DNA of 64,000 nucleotides from Lanius collurio (taxonomy: Eukaryota > Chordata > Aves > Passeriformes > Laniidae): contig JACBWW010000004.1 in assembly GCA_020086605.1 (NCBI GenBank), positions 40,412,816 through 40,476,815 of the forward strand, in the 5' to 3' direction. A program made the translations under genes and the position numbers. The notes under the pieces are model-generated. The model was not told the origin of the DNA. It did no database searches and saw only the letters and a program-made list of their open reading frames with translations. Below are positions 1 to 10,009 of this stretch, piece by piece (within the stretch, counting starts at the first letter, position 1; each line of letters starts with the position of its first letter).

Positions 1-80
1 CTGAGAGTGTGTCCAGCTCCTTGGTAGGATGCAAACATGAATTGATGCCATCACGTGCCAGCTGGGCTTTTCATGGAGTC

Positions 81-114
81 TCACACACACATATATGTGT
101 GTGTGTGTGTGTAT
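81..114. repeat. CA/AT/TG compound microsatellite
   Basis: A short run of CA dinucleotides passes through ATATAT into about eight GT dinucleotides. This is seen directly. It is a simple repeat, likely polymorphic in length, with no implied function. Confidence 0.85.
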
Positions 115-3100
115 GTATTTCATGCATGCTTTTGATGCCAGTAGTGGTGGACATTATTGGAGGCAGGATACTGGTTTAGTGGGATAAGGAAGGACATCAG
201 GAATTACCTTCTGCAGCAGTTGAGGGAGGGTCCTTGGCAGCTGTTTAAATTCATTTGGGTGCTGACCCACAGGCAATGTCTAGAGGGTGCAACCAAGCAA
301 ATTGCATTAGCATTGCATTGCCTGCATCCCTGTAAGCTGCCCTGGAGCCACCTCTCCTATCTGCTGACTCTATCCCAGAGAGGGAGAGTGGAGGATGTGG
401 GGTGTGGCATGGCCTCCTAAGAGAGGTGGAAATGAGACATGTGGGAGGTGTGAGAGAGGATGTTGCTCAGACTCACAGGTTGTTCCTGGCAGCGGTAATG
501 AGGCTTCATAAAGAAAAGCTGAGGCAGAAGTCGGTGACATAAAATGTTTGGCATTGACCATTGTTTCTTATCTATGGCTGGTGCCAGATCTGAATACAAA
601 AGGAGTAAAGTTCACTTATTCAACCCAGGTTTTCTTTACTTTTTAAAGAAAGCAGCAGTGGGGAGCTGGGGCAGTGGGAAGAGTTGTCAGGGTAAGTGCC
701 TCTACTTTGGTGAAACCTGTCCTTGTAGCTGTGATGTGGAAGACAGATGCCCCTAAGAAACAGTGGAGTTGGGCTGAAATTTGCAGCATGTTTTTGTCAC
801 TGTAGGAGCAGGACAGGTTTAAAGGAAGAAACACCTTTTGGAGATGCTGTGGAAGAAAGATCTGCTGTGCTGTACAAATGGACAAGGTGAAAACTGCTCT
901 GATACCTCACACTGGAACACTTTGGCGCCTATGGAGAAGAAGTGGAGAAAGATCAAGCAGATGATTGCTATTTTGCACTATTGGCACTGCATGGTGGAAT
1001 GAGAGTTGTGTTTTGGAGTTTTGGAGCCTGGGCTGCATTTGGGTCTTGCTGGTTGGGTGGTTATGACTCTCCAGTCCCAGCCAGAAAAGCGCTGTACAGT
1101 TTGGTAGGTGCATCTTGGGCAGGAGTGCAATCAGCTCAACACAGACTGAAAGTAGTCCTTGGCAGCTCTTTCAGTACAAGTGTATGACTTACCAGCATAG
1201 CTGGAGCATGAACAATGGACTCATTGGCTCCTTCACTAATGAAATTCAGTTAAAAGTGAGACCAGGAGTGGTTTGAGGTAGGAATTACTGTGGGAGAGGT
1301 TTCTGTTTTGTCTGGAGTGCATCGCTGACTTGTTATGTGCTGGAGTAGCAGCCACAGTGCCTGTGTGGTTTTTAGGGAGTGCTCTGATCCTCAGTGTCCA
1401 CTGCACTGCAACAATAAAGAAAATAAGGGGGAAGGATGGTTTTGGTCAAATTTATATGCTGTCAGAGCCAACTGGCAGATGCCAGCCTCACTGACATTTC
1501 TGGCATGCCAGCCAGTGAGCAGGACTTCTGTAGTGCCTGACAAGGCAGGCGTGAGTCGTGGCTTGTGAATGTCAGTATTTCTTCTTAGCTTTGGTGGAAT
1601 CCAGAAGGGAGGAATTCATGTCCCACATCTCACCCCCACACTGCCCTGGGAACAGAGATGGTTGGCTCTTTTTCCCCATGGTCACTGTAAGCTCTATGCC
1701 GAGCTCCCAGGGAAGTGGTGGGGAGCTGTGTGTCCCACCCCAGGGGGGTACAGTGAGTGTAGAAGCCAGGCACATGGACACGTGGGAGCAGGAAAGAGTC
1801 TCATGTGTATGTCCAGTGCTGTGTGCAAGAAATGTGCGTGTGGGAAAGTGTTGGGCTTCGTGCTTGTGATTTTGGCTGTTGAAGCATAGAAAGGGTGAGT
1901 CCTGTCCTGTGTGGAAGTACCACTTGCTGAGGGATTGACCTGTGGCTGGTTGCAGGTTCCCCTTGCAATGTGGAATAGCTTCTTCCATCTTTGCTGAGAG
2001 ACTTGGCTAAGGTGAGAGGTCTGCCGGTGGTGAGATATTTGGTGTGGTCTCCAATGTGCCTTGTCCACTTGGAGGGTTTTTAAAAGGACATATTTCTTGT
2101 TATTGGGAGGACCTGTTTCTGTGTTTGGGGAGGAAGAACTGCCAGGCTGGTTCCTGCATCTCTGAGTCCCAGCTGTCTGGGTTTTTTCCTCCGCCTCAGC
2201 AGGCAAAGAGTGCAAGTGTCCAGCTGAGCTCATGTGTGGGCAATGAGGCTGTGCTCAGCCCAGAGATGGGCTCTGGAGAGCCAAACAAAAGCCTGCTCTG
2301 TCCATTGTGCACTCCCCAGAGCTTACCTCTGGTGTATGCAGCGTGTCTGAGACAGAAAAAAAAGGGAACTTAAACCACTGCGCTTAGACCAGGATGAAAT
2401 CCTGGTTGCTGACTTCACTGGGCTGTTTGCCCTCAGGCACTGGGGAAGTGTGGATCCTAACTGACAGGTGTGCTGCAAGAAGCCTGGCAGGAGGGAAAAG
2501 CAGATAGTTGCAGAGGGAAACCTCTGCTTTCACTGATATAATGAGCTTTACTTTGGCTGAAACTGTCTCCATGTGAAAGAGGACCCCTTTTTAGAAAAAA
2601 AGGGTTTTATTGTTTGTTACTTCATCAGGAATATTAACAGACTTTTAAGAAAAAAAGGAGAGGGGAAGGCAGCTTAGATGAGAGCAGTGATCAATTTCAG
2701 GAATCAAATAATTGATTTATCCAAAATCATTTATTGTAGTTATATCAGTGTGATTCTTATCAACATTGCATTTACAAGTGTGTAAGTGAGAAGCTGATTT
2801 CCCTGTGTACGAGGGCACAACTGCTGTGGATCAGCAGTATCCTCATAATTTTTAACACTGAACCATGAGTGGCCAGCTCTGGTCCCCTCTCCTTGCATTA
2901 TCCTGCCCTGGGCAGCCAGAGCTAGAACACCCCTTGGGCCGAGGTGAGTAATAGGAGGATTATTTTCTGTGCCAGAATTAACTTGGTTACTTCCAGCATG
3001 AATTTTAGATTTTTTTTTTTCTAAATTCTTCAAAAGCAAGGGGGTGGTTTGTTTCCTGGGTTCCTCTATGCCTTTATATCCAGGAGGGACCTCATTTTCA

Positions 3101-3830
3101 CAGTGGGCATTTACTACTGAAGGTAGTTACTCAGTTTCTTCAGAAACTTTTGACTCAGTTGTTCCTGGATTGTCTCTTGGGTATGTTTTGCTTTTAATAC
3201 TTCAGGACTTCCTGAGAGTCTTAACTTACAAGTGAGCCATGCTATGGACTGCTTTTCCTCTCCTGCTCACTAATGGCATTGGATGAATTGAAGGATGGAT
3301 AATGAGTCTGCCCAGCGACTGAGAGCAAAGTGCTCTGCTGCTTTCTGCTGAGCTCAAAGAAGTCTGAATGCTGGGGGTGTGCCAGTTACGTTTTTAGAGG
3401 CTCCTGAGGGAACAGAAGATGTGGTTTCTCCCATCTCCTGAAGTGTTCTAAAGTCTTCTTGGGATTTGAGGGTTAAACTAGGGTAGAATGTGCTACTGTA
3501 GAATGTAGACTGGACTACTTTTAGCCTTTAAATTTTAACCTTTAAAATAACAAGAGATCAGATGAGATGGTAATGTTTCCTCTTGACTTGAAAATTGACC
3601 TCCAAGGTGGAGGGGGTGGTTGTGGGGAGGATTAAGTTTCAAAGTAATTTTAGGCTTTCCTTTATTGAAGCTTCTTCATAGAGTGCTGAAGTAACAGGAG
3701 GGTGGGTTGGTGGAGAAATCCCCTGCAGGATTTTCCTGCTTTGTTTGAAGTCCAGCTATTTTGTGCTGGCATCTGTTAGAGGAACCCATTTCCAGGTTCT
3801 TTTCCTTGCCAGCTCTAAATGCAGTGGATG
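115..3830. other. Unannotated upstream DNA
   Basis: No frame here resembles a known protein, and no RNA gene or recognisable transposon was found. The open frames are short, overlap one another on both strands and lack supporting splice structure. In human the gene before CD151 is CRACR2B, but I see nothing resembling it. The stretch may be intergenic or part of a long 5' non-coding intron of CD151; the sequence alone does not decide. Confidence 0.5.
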
Positions 3831-4190
3831 ATTACACTGTCATGGTTCAACCCTAGCCAGCAATTATGCACCATGCAGCCACCCCTCCCTCATCCCCCTG
3901 CCCATGTGGGATGGGGAGGAGGAGAATCAGTAAAATAGCATAAGTTGTTAATTGAGATAAGAGCAATTTATCATTTGAAACAATGTAAAATAAAATTACA
4001 GTAATAGTAATGCAAAGGAGAGCAAGAGAGGAATAAACATCAAGAAACATGAATGATGCTCAACACAACTCCGTAGCTCACCCCCAGCGGTGATTTGTGG
4101 CTTCAGGCCAACTCCCCCCAGTTTATATCCTGAGCATGACATTCTATGGTATGGAACATCCCTCTGGCCAGTTTGGATCAGCTGTCCTGG

Positions 4191-5629
4191 TGTTGTGGTT
4201 TGACACAACTGAGCGCCAAGCATTTAAAGTATCAATAAGAAAATATTGAGGAAAACTAGATAGCTGCGAGGCAAAAAAAAACAGGTTCACACTTAAACAG
4301 TTGCAGTAATAAGAAAGAGAAAAAAAAAAGTTTATTACTAACAGAATTAAAAGTTAAAAGATTTAACAAGAAATTAAAACACACACACCTCTTTTCCCCT
4401 GCTCTCTTCTCAGCACTTTACTCTCTTTTTTTAACTAGCACAAAAGATAACACAACATAGGATTCTAGTCAGTGTTACAGTTCTTAAAAAAAGGTCTCTT
4501 TCTTATGCTTAAGGAAAAAGGGTTTCCTTTTCTTGCTTCACATGGTTTCTCATAACTGCCCCCCAACAACAGATCCGCCCGGAAAGAAACAATCTGCTGT
4601 GGTGTAATATATCTCTTCTATGAAAAAAAACATCAGTTTTTTCACACTGCCACACATGGGCCATCACATGGGGTAATCAACTTTTTAAGGATGGGTCACT
4701 TTGGCCTGAACACAAAGGCTTTTTCTGCTACAAATCTTTAAAAAAGCTTCTCACTGCTTCTATGTATATCTGGGCATAGGCACTCTCTCTTCACAAACTT
4801 CAAGGGCCACACATGAGTCTTCCATCCCCCCATATACTTCAAATTGATTACAGAGACAAACAGTTTGAGATATTACAGATTCTTACCACCGCATGCAAGA
4901 AGGATTTTTAAGCTCCGCGCGAGGAGCGCGGCACCGCCCCTTTTCTCCGCCGCCATTTCAGCTTTGTCTCACATGGCTCACTCTCTCTGACTCTGAAATT
5001 CCTATGTTCAAAAATGGTCTTATGCAAGCTTTATGAAGAAAACCTTGCTCTTTTTGTGCTGCTGGCTGCATGGTGGTTCAGCTCGAAGTGTGCTGGCTGC
5101 AAAAGGGAGGCTCCTGCCGGCTCCCGCCGGCTCCACGTGGAGAGCGGGGGCGGGGAGGTGAGAGAACCCGCCGGTCCGGTGAAGCCGCTCTGGAAAGGTC
5201 CCAGCTGCGCAGCAGTCCATGACCGGGTCCGGCTGTCTGGCAGTCCGCGGCTGAGTTTGGCAGTCCATGGCCGGGTCCGGCTGTCTGGCAGTCCGCGGCT
5301 GAGTTTAGCAGTCCATGGCCAAGTCCGGCTGTCTGGCAGTCCACGGCTGAGCATAGCAGTCCATGGCTCTTTCCCCAGTGGCCCAGGGTCCGTGCTGCGG
5401 CATCAGGAAGAGGAGAAGGGGGCCGGGGCTTTGGCCCGGCCCGGCCAGGCCCCGGCCCGGCCAGGCCTCGGCCCGGCGGGGGGCTCGGAGGCTCCGAGGC
5501 CACCCCACCTCCCTCAGGCGGGTGGAACAAGAGGAACTCCCGCCTTTCTGTGCGGCTTAAATACGCAAATTTTCGAGAAGCGCTATTGGTCTAAAAATCT
5601 GTCTATCAACTCAGATTCAACCCACTACA
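4191..5629 (-). mobile_element. Nested solo LTR (about 1.44 kb) inserted in the TguLTR5-like LTR
   Basis: The element begins TGTTGTGGTTTGAC and ends with CCACTACA. The reverse complement of the end (TGTAGTGGGTTGA) matches the start, as expected of LTR termini. The 5-bp sequence CCTGG is duplicated at 4186-4190 and 5630-5634, exactly at the break in the outer LTR. One half (4191-4900) is AT-rich; the other (about 5080-5560) is CpG-rich and holds a 48-bp tandem repeat. On the minus strand a CCAAT box (5585-5589), a TATA-like TATTTAA (5558-5564) and a poly(A) signal (4331-4336) suggest leftward orientation, which is tentative. Family not identified. No internal viral genes are present. Confidence 0.82.
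5212..5370. repeat. 48-bp minisatellite inside the nested LTR
   Basis: Three near-identical 48-bp units start at 5212, 5260 and 5308, followed by a 15-bp partial unit at 5356. Each unit contains two GCAGTCC-headed sub-blocks. Because 48 is a multiple of three, stops are avoided in several frames; this explains the overlapping long open frames here on both strands. Confidence 0.92.
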
Positions 5630-5837
5630 CCTGGCCATGCTCCTTCCCTTCTTGTGTACCTCCTCACTGGCAGAGCGTGGGAAACCGACACGTCCTTGAT
5701 CTGGAGTAAGCACTACTTAGCAACAACCAAAACATGTTTGTTATCAACACTGTTCTCATACTAAATCCAAACCACAGCACTGTACCAGCTACTAAGGAGA
5801 ACACTGACTCTATCCCAGCCAAAACTGGGACATACAC

Positions 5838-6785
5838 TGACACAGCCTTGCCAAAGGTGCTGTACTGGTTATGGCTTTGTGCCTTTCATGGTGCCCTTTG
5901 CCTGTGCCTTTGCTTGAATCTGAAGAGAGGACCAGAGCAAGCCCAGCTCCCCATGCAACTGGCAAAGCAAGGTGTTTCAGGGAAGTGGTTGTTGGCATGG
6001 GGCTGGGGGATTTCTTTGGAGCTTCGTGGTGTGTGCTCTGGAGCCAGAGAGTTCTTTGTATCTTGTCTGCTGCTGCCAGCCTTGGTGAAGGGCCAGCAAG
6101 TAATTGCCTGGAGGCAGCCCTTGCCTCCTGGTTGTTTACTCACATGCTAGTGCCTCACTGTCAAGTTTGCAGGCTGCTCCAGAAACAGCTGTGTAGATGG
6201 TTTTGGTGGAGTCATTAAAATGTGCTACACAAGGACAAGGCAGAAGGGGGAGGAGTGTTTTATTTTTGGCCGAGAGTTGTTTGATTTTACTGGAAGAATG
6301 ATCTTTTTCAAGGCAGCCTTACCCAGTGTGGATTGAGCATTGTTTCCAGCACTGCCCCTATAGCAACAGGAGAGAGACAGCTCCTATGAACTTCGACTTA
6401 CAGCTCTGGGAAATGAAATGTCATTTAATTGCCCTTGACTGTGCTTGATATTTGATCTGACTCTAATAAAGTGATTTTAGCTGTGGAGAGGAATACAACT
6501 CCTCAAATCGTTCACCGACCGTTTCAGAACACCTCCAGAGACAGGGATACTGAGGATATATAAGGGCTGTTGGTCAGAAGAGATTTATTGGCCATTTCTG
6601 GCACTGCTGTTAGCAAAGTGGGTATTTCCAGGTGTGAGTGTTCCTACATGAGAATGTTCTGGGTAGAAAGGGAGGCTTCTGAAGTTGTCACTGGCATCTA
6701 TGGCTGCCATGGTGAGGGCTGCTGTTGCCCGTTCTGTGTTGGCATGATGTTCTCTTTTCTGTTGGTGTGCTAGGGCACTGCCAAG
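5838..6785. other. Unique DNA between LTRs
   Basis: No supported gene. Open frames of up to 138 codons run out of the LTR or overlap on both strands and do not resemble known proteins. The only motif noted is a TATA-like stretch at 6557-6564. Confidence 0.5.
6557..6564 (+). promoter_or_regulatory. TATA-box-like sequence, possible promoter
   Basis: TATATAAG is seen here, a good match to a core TATA box on the + strand. There is no CpG island, no obvious initiator and no identified first exon downstream. It could start a non-coding 5' exon of CD151 or be chance. Confidence 0.15.
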
Positions 6786-7334
6786 TGTATCACCCCATTC
6801 CTGGTACTGATGCGATACGCGGAATAAAGAAATAGACTCCACAACTCGATATAGTTATGAAGTGGGTATGTGGGCGCGCGCGGCACAAGTGGGATAGCTC
6901 TCCAAAAACTTGTGCCCCGATCCTCAGTTTGACCCACATTTTTATTCACAAAGGTGTTCCATATGCAATACATTACACAACTTTTCTATGCATATTCAAC
7001 CCTTGGCCCCACCTGTCCTCGCCTCTCATGCTAAATAGGTCTCCGCCCTTCTGGGCATGCGTGGTTTGCTATGGTGGTCGCGCGGGGGTCTCTCGGTGGT
7101 CTCTGAGGCTGAAGATCGTGGGTCTTCCTCCTGTTGAACTCTTGAACTTTTCTCCTCTGGGCATGCGCTGTTGGTCCTTTGGTGCTTATCTGTAGTCTTG
7201 GTAAGCTTGGCGACAGAGGAGCTCTCTTATCTGGGTTCTCCGCATTTCTTGGTCTTCTCTGGCATTGTCCTTTATGCAAGAAGCTTTAGGGATTTACATT
7301 CTCTTATGCCCTTTGTACCATTGCAGGGGTTTCA
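6786..7334 (-). mobile_element. Probable solo LTR of an avian endogenous retrovirus
   Basis: A 549-bp block begins TGTATCACCCC and ends GGGGTTTCA. The reverse complement of the end starts TGAAACCCC, a weak inverted match to the beginning. The 4-bp sequence CAAG precedes (6782-6785) and follows (7335-7338) the block. On the minus strand a poly(A) signal (complement of TTTATT, 6941-6946) lies about 155 bp from the 3' end, as in an LTR U5 region, so it probably reads leftward. The block holds two GGGCATGCG motifs and more CpG than its flanks. A 4-bp duplication could be chance; family not identified. Confidence 0.6.
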
Positions 7335-9994
7335 CAAGTAAAAAGGTTAAAATTCTACACAGAATTCTACAACCTAAAATTTAAATGTTTTCATTTATTT
7401 TGTTATTTCAAGTGAATTCTAAAAATCTCTATTTCAGTACTACAGGTACCTGCTCCACTTTCTCTGGCATGGCTGGCACCAGTCCTGAGCTAATCAGCAA
7501 CAGTCTGAAGCAGTGAGAACGTTAACCTTGTTTAACCTTGGTTTCCACTGCCAAATCCCTTTGTCAGCTGCTTTTAAAATAGGATCTTAGTGGAGTTCAA
7601 ACTGAGGCAGGCTGCCTGGGGAGGATGTGTGGGATGACTCCAGAGACTTTTGCTTTGCTTGTTTGCACCGCAGAAGGTAAGAACAGGAGCAATCCACTCA
7701 AAACAAAACAAGTTTTGTAGAAAAGCTAAAGCTGATGTGGGTTTTTGTGTAACTCTTGCTTTGCGCTGTTTGCAGTCTTGGGCACAGGCAAGGCAGTGCT
7801 AACAACTAACTTGAAAACTTTGTGTTTTATAGCTTTGTGTTCTGTGTTGACAGGACAGCTTAGCTGCTAGAGGATGGATGCTGGGAGAGGCACTTAATCT
7901 CTCTGTGCTTCTATTATAACCTGCTCCCTTTTTTTTTTCTTTATTGGGGTGCTTTGAGGAGGTAGAGGATCTTTTAGGCAGTGAGATTATAGAACACTGT
8001 GTGATTGAGAGGCTAGAAATGTACCTTGTGGTGATAAACCAGTTGCCTGCCCTCTCTTCCAAAAACTGTTTTTGACAGTGGGATTTAAAGTCCCATGATT
8101 TGTATGTGAGTTTGGTGCAGTGAGGATGACAGCTTGCCATGGGATGTGCACCTGATATGGTGGGGAGGCAGAAAATCTGCTGGCTTTTAGCTGAGCACTT
8201 TTTCAATGCAGGTATTTGTGGGGAACAAAACTGCACTGAGACTGCAGCCAAATTTTGAGTGACTGTGTAGTAGCTACAATGCAGCACGTGTTCTTTGGTT
8301 AGTCTTTGCCCTCAGTTCAAACCACTGTGTAAAAACCCAGCTCTTTGTAGAGAGTGAAAAAATGATTATCACTGCTGCATTACTTGGAGAGCGCTTTGAA
8401 TTTGTGTACAGAATTGCCTGAATAGGCTTTGTGGAGGCTGGGAGGATTTCTATCTTCCCAGGACTTTTAGTGCTTGTTGACTTGGTCCTAGTACTGGCAT
8501 GGCTACAGGTTAGGGAGGTTTTGTGAGCACTCTCTGAAAACACTGAGAACCCAGTGGCTTCGCTTCTGAGAGCTGGGCTGAACATGAATGTGATGAATAG
8601 GAAGATAATGAATAGGAAGGGATCAAGCAGAATGCTGATTTGGCACAAAATGTTTTGTTTAGAAGTGTGGCTTAATGCTACTGGTAAATTCTCCAGCACA
8701 GACAAAGCCCTGCTTAAAAAAAGAAAAAAAAAAAAATCCCTAACAAAAAGAACCCCACAATACCCATGAGCAGAGTTGGGAAAACAGAATTTAAAATACC
8801 AGTAGTAGGCTGCAGTGAAGAGTTTGCCTTGTCTGTTGGCTGACCCTGATCTATCTGAACTATTGCTCCTTGTTGTGTCAAACCCTCATTGCTATGAGCT
8901 CTCTGCAAACACAGCCAGGCACTGATTTCTGGTGCTTCGAGTGAGAGAAAAGAGAGGGTTATTGTTCCTCTCCTCTGTTCAATGACTAGTGAAGTGGTTC
9001 CTGTGTATAAATAGCATAAAGTGCTTTGGGATCCTTCAGGATAAAGGAGGCCTTATGGAGTACAAGAGGATGTTGTTTGACGCAGAAGGAGTTTCCCTTG
9101 GTTGCACAGTGGGTGCCGGTGTCTGGCCCGCCTTCCAGCTCCCGATGGGGACTTGGAGGGGCTGCTTGCTTATCCACTTCTGAGAGCAGGAGACATGGGC
9201 TTTCTGCTCTCAGGTTGTGGCTGACTGCATGTATTTTGTCAGGGAAGGGTTTTTTGTTTGCTTTGTAAGTGAAACAGTGCTTGAGTACAGACACGCAGTG
9301 CCAGGCAAACTCAGTCACTCTCACCATTCTCTCTTAAGCTTTCTTTTCTTAATGGTTGTAAAATTGGTTTTGTGCCAAGGTCCTTGTTATCCTCAAGGAT
9401 CCCGAAGCCAGGCCTAGCCCAGTTTGGCTAACCCCCTCGTAAAACACTTAATTTGCAGGTATGTGGGTGGTGCTGAATGTGTAAATCACTGCTGAGTTTC
9501 AAATTTAAGCTTATTGTTATTTATGCTTCAGTTAGACCTTCCCCTGGGGAGTAAACAGTGTTGAAAATGTGAGTGAAAGGGCTGAGTGCTCTTCTCCGGA
9601 GAGACAGCTCTTGTCTCAAAGAGCAGGTGACTCCTCAGGTGTATTAGGCATGCAGTTCCTTTCTGGATACCTGGCTCTCATCCAAATTAGCAGGAGTTAA
9701 GGGTTTCTCTTGAGGGGTCTATTCAAAACACAGCAGCTTGAGCCAGGGCAGAAGAAAGGAGGGATTTGGAAAGCATCCTGAGGGGTGACAACAGGGCTGC
9801 CATGTGCCCATGGAGATGTTGCCTAGACACAGTGTTGATATGACATCCTCCTGGACTCCCAGAATGGGAATTTACTTCCCTCTCTCACTTCTTTGGAAAA
9901 GTCCTCTCCCAGTCAAGAGGTGGGGTCAAGCAGGGTCTGCCAAAGATGTCCAGGAGGAGAGGTTTTGACCAAAATCTGTTCTGTGTGCCTGCCT

Positions 9995-10009
9995 CCCCCC
10001 CCCCCCCCC
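9995..10009 (+). repeat. Poly-C homopolymer (15 bases)
   Basis: Fifteen consecutive C are read here. Such runs are unstable and prone to sequencing error, so the exact length is uncertain. Confidence 0.9.

Larger units (their letters stand above)
3838..5832 (-). mobile_element. Solo LTR, TguLTR5-like endogenous retrovirus, split by a nested LTR
   Basis: The left part (3838-4190) and right part (5630-5832) are two halves of one LTR of about 550 bp, with the outer ends TGTCATGG and GGGACA. The 5-bp sequence TACAC flanks it on both sides (3833-3837 and 5833-5837), an intact target-site duplication. I recognise the sequence as the abundant passerine ERVL-type LTR. In the minus direction it begins TGTCCCAG and has a TATA-like box near 4121-4128, so it reads leftward. 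No internal gag, pol or env sequence remains, so it is a recombined solo LTR. The family name is from memory; a 5-bp duplication fits the class. Confidence 0.85.

Noticed and set aside
1694..2233. 179-codon minus-strand frame upstream of CD151
   Set aside because: Low-complexity composition rich in S, T, P, Q and H, with no family resemblance, no splice support and competing frames on the + strand.
5014..5709. 231-codon open frame (+) and overlapping frames (-) with internal peptide repeats
   Set aside because: They lie in the nested LTR and arise from the 48-bp, frame-preserving minisatellite and high GC. Not related to retroviral genes or other known proteins.
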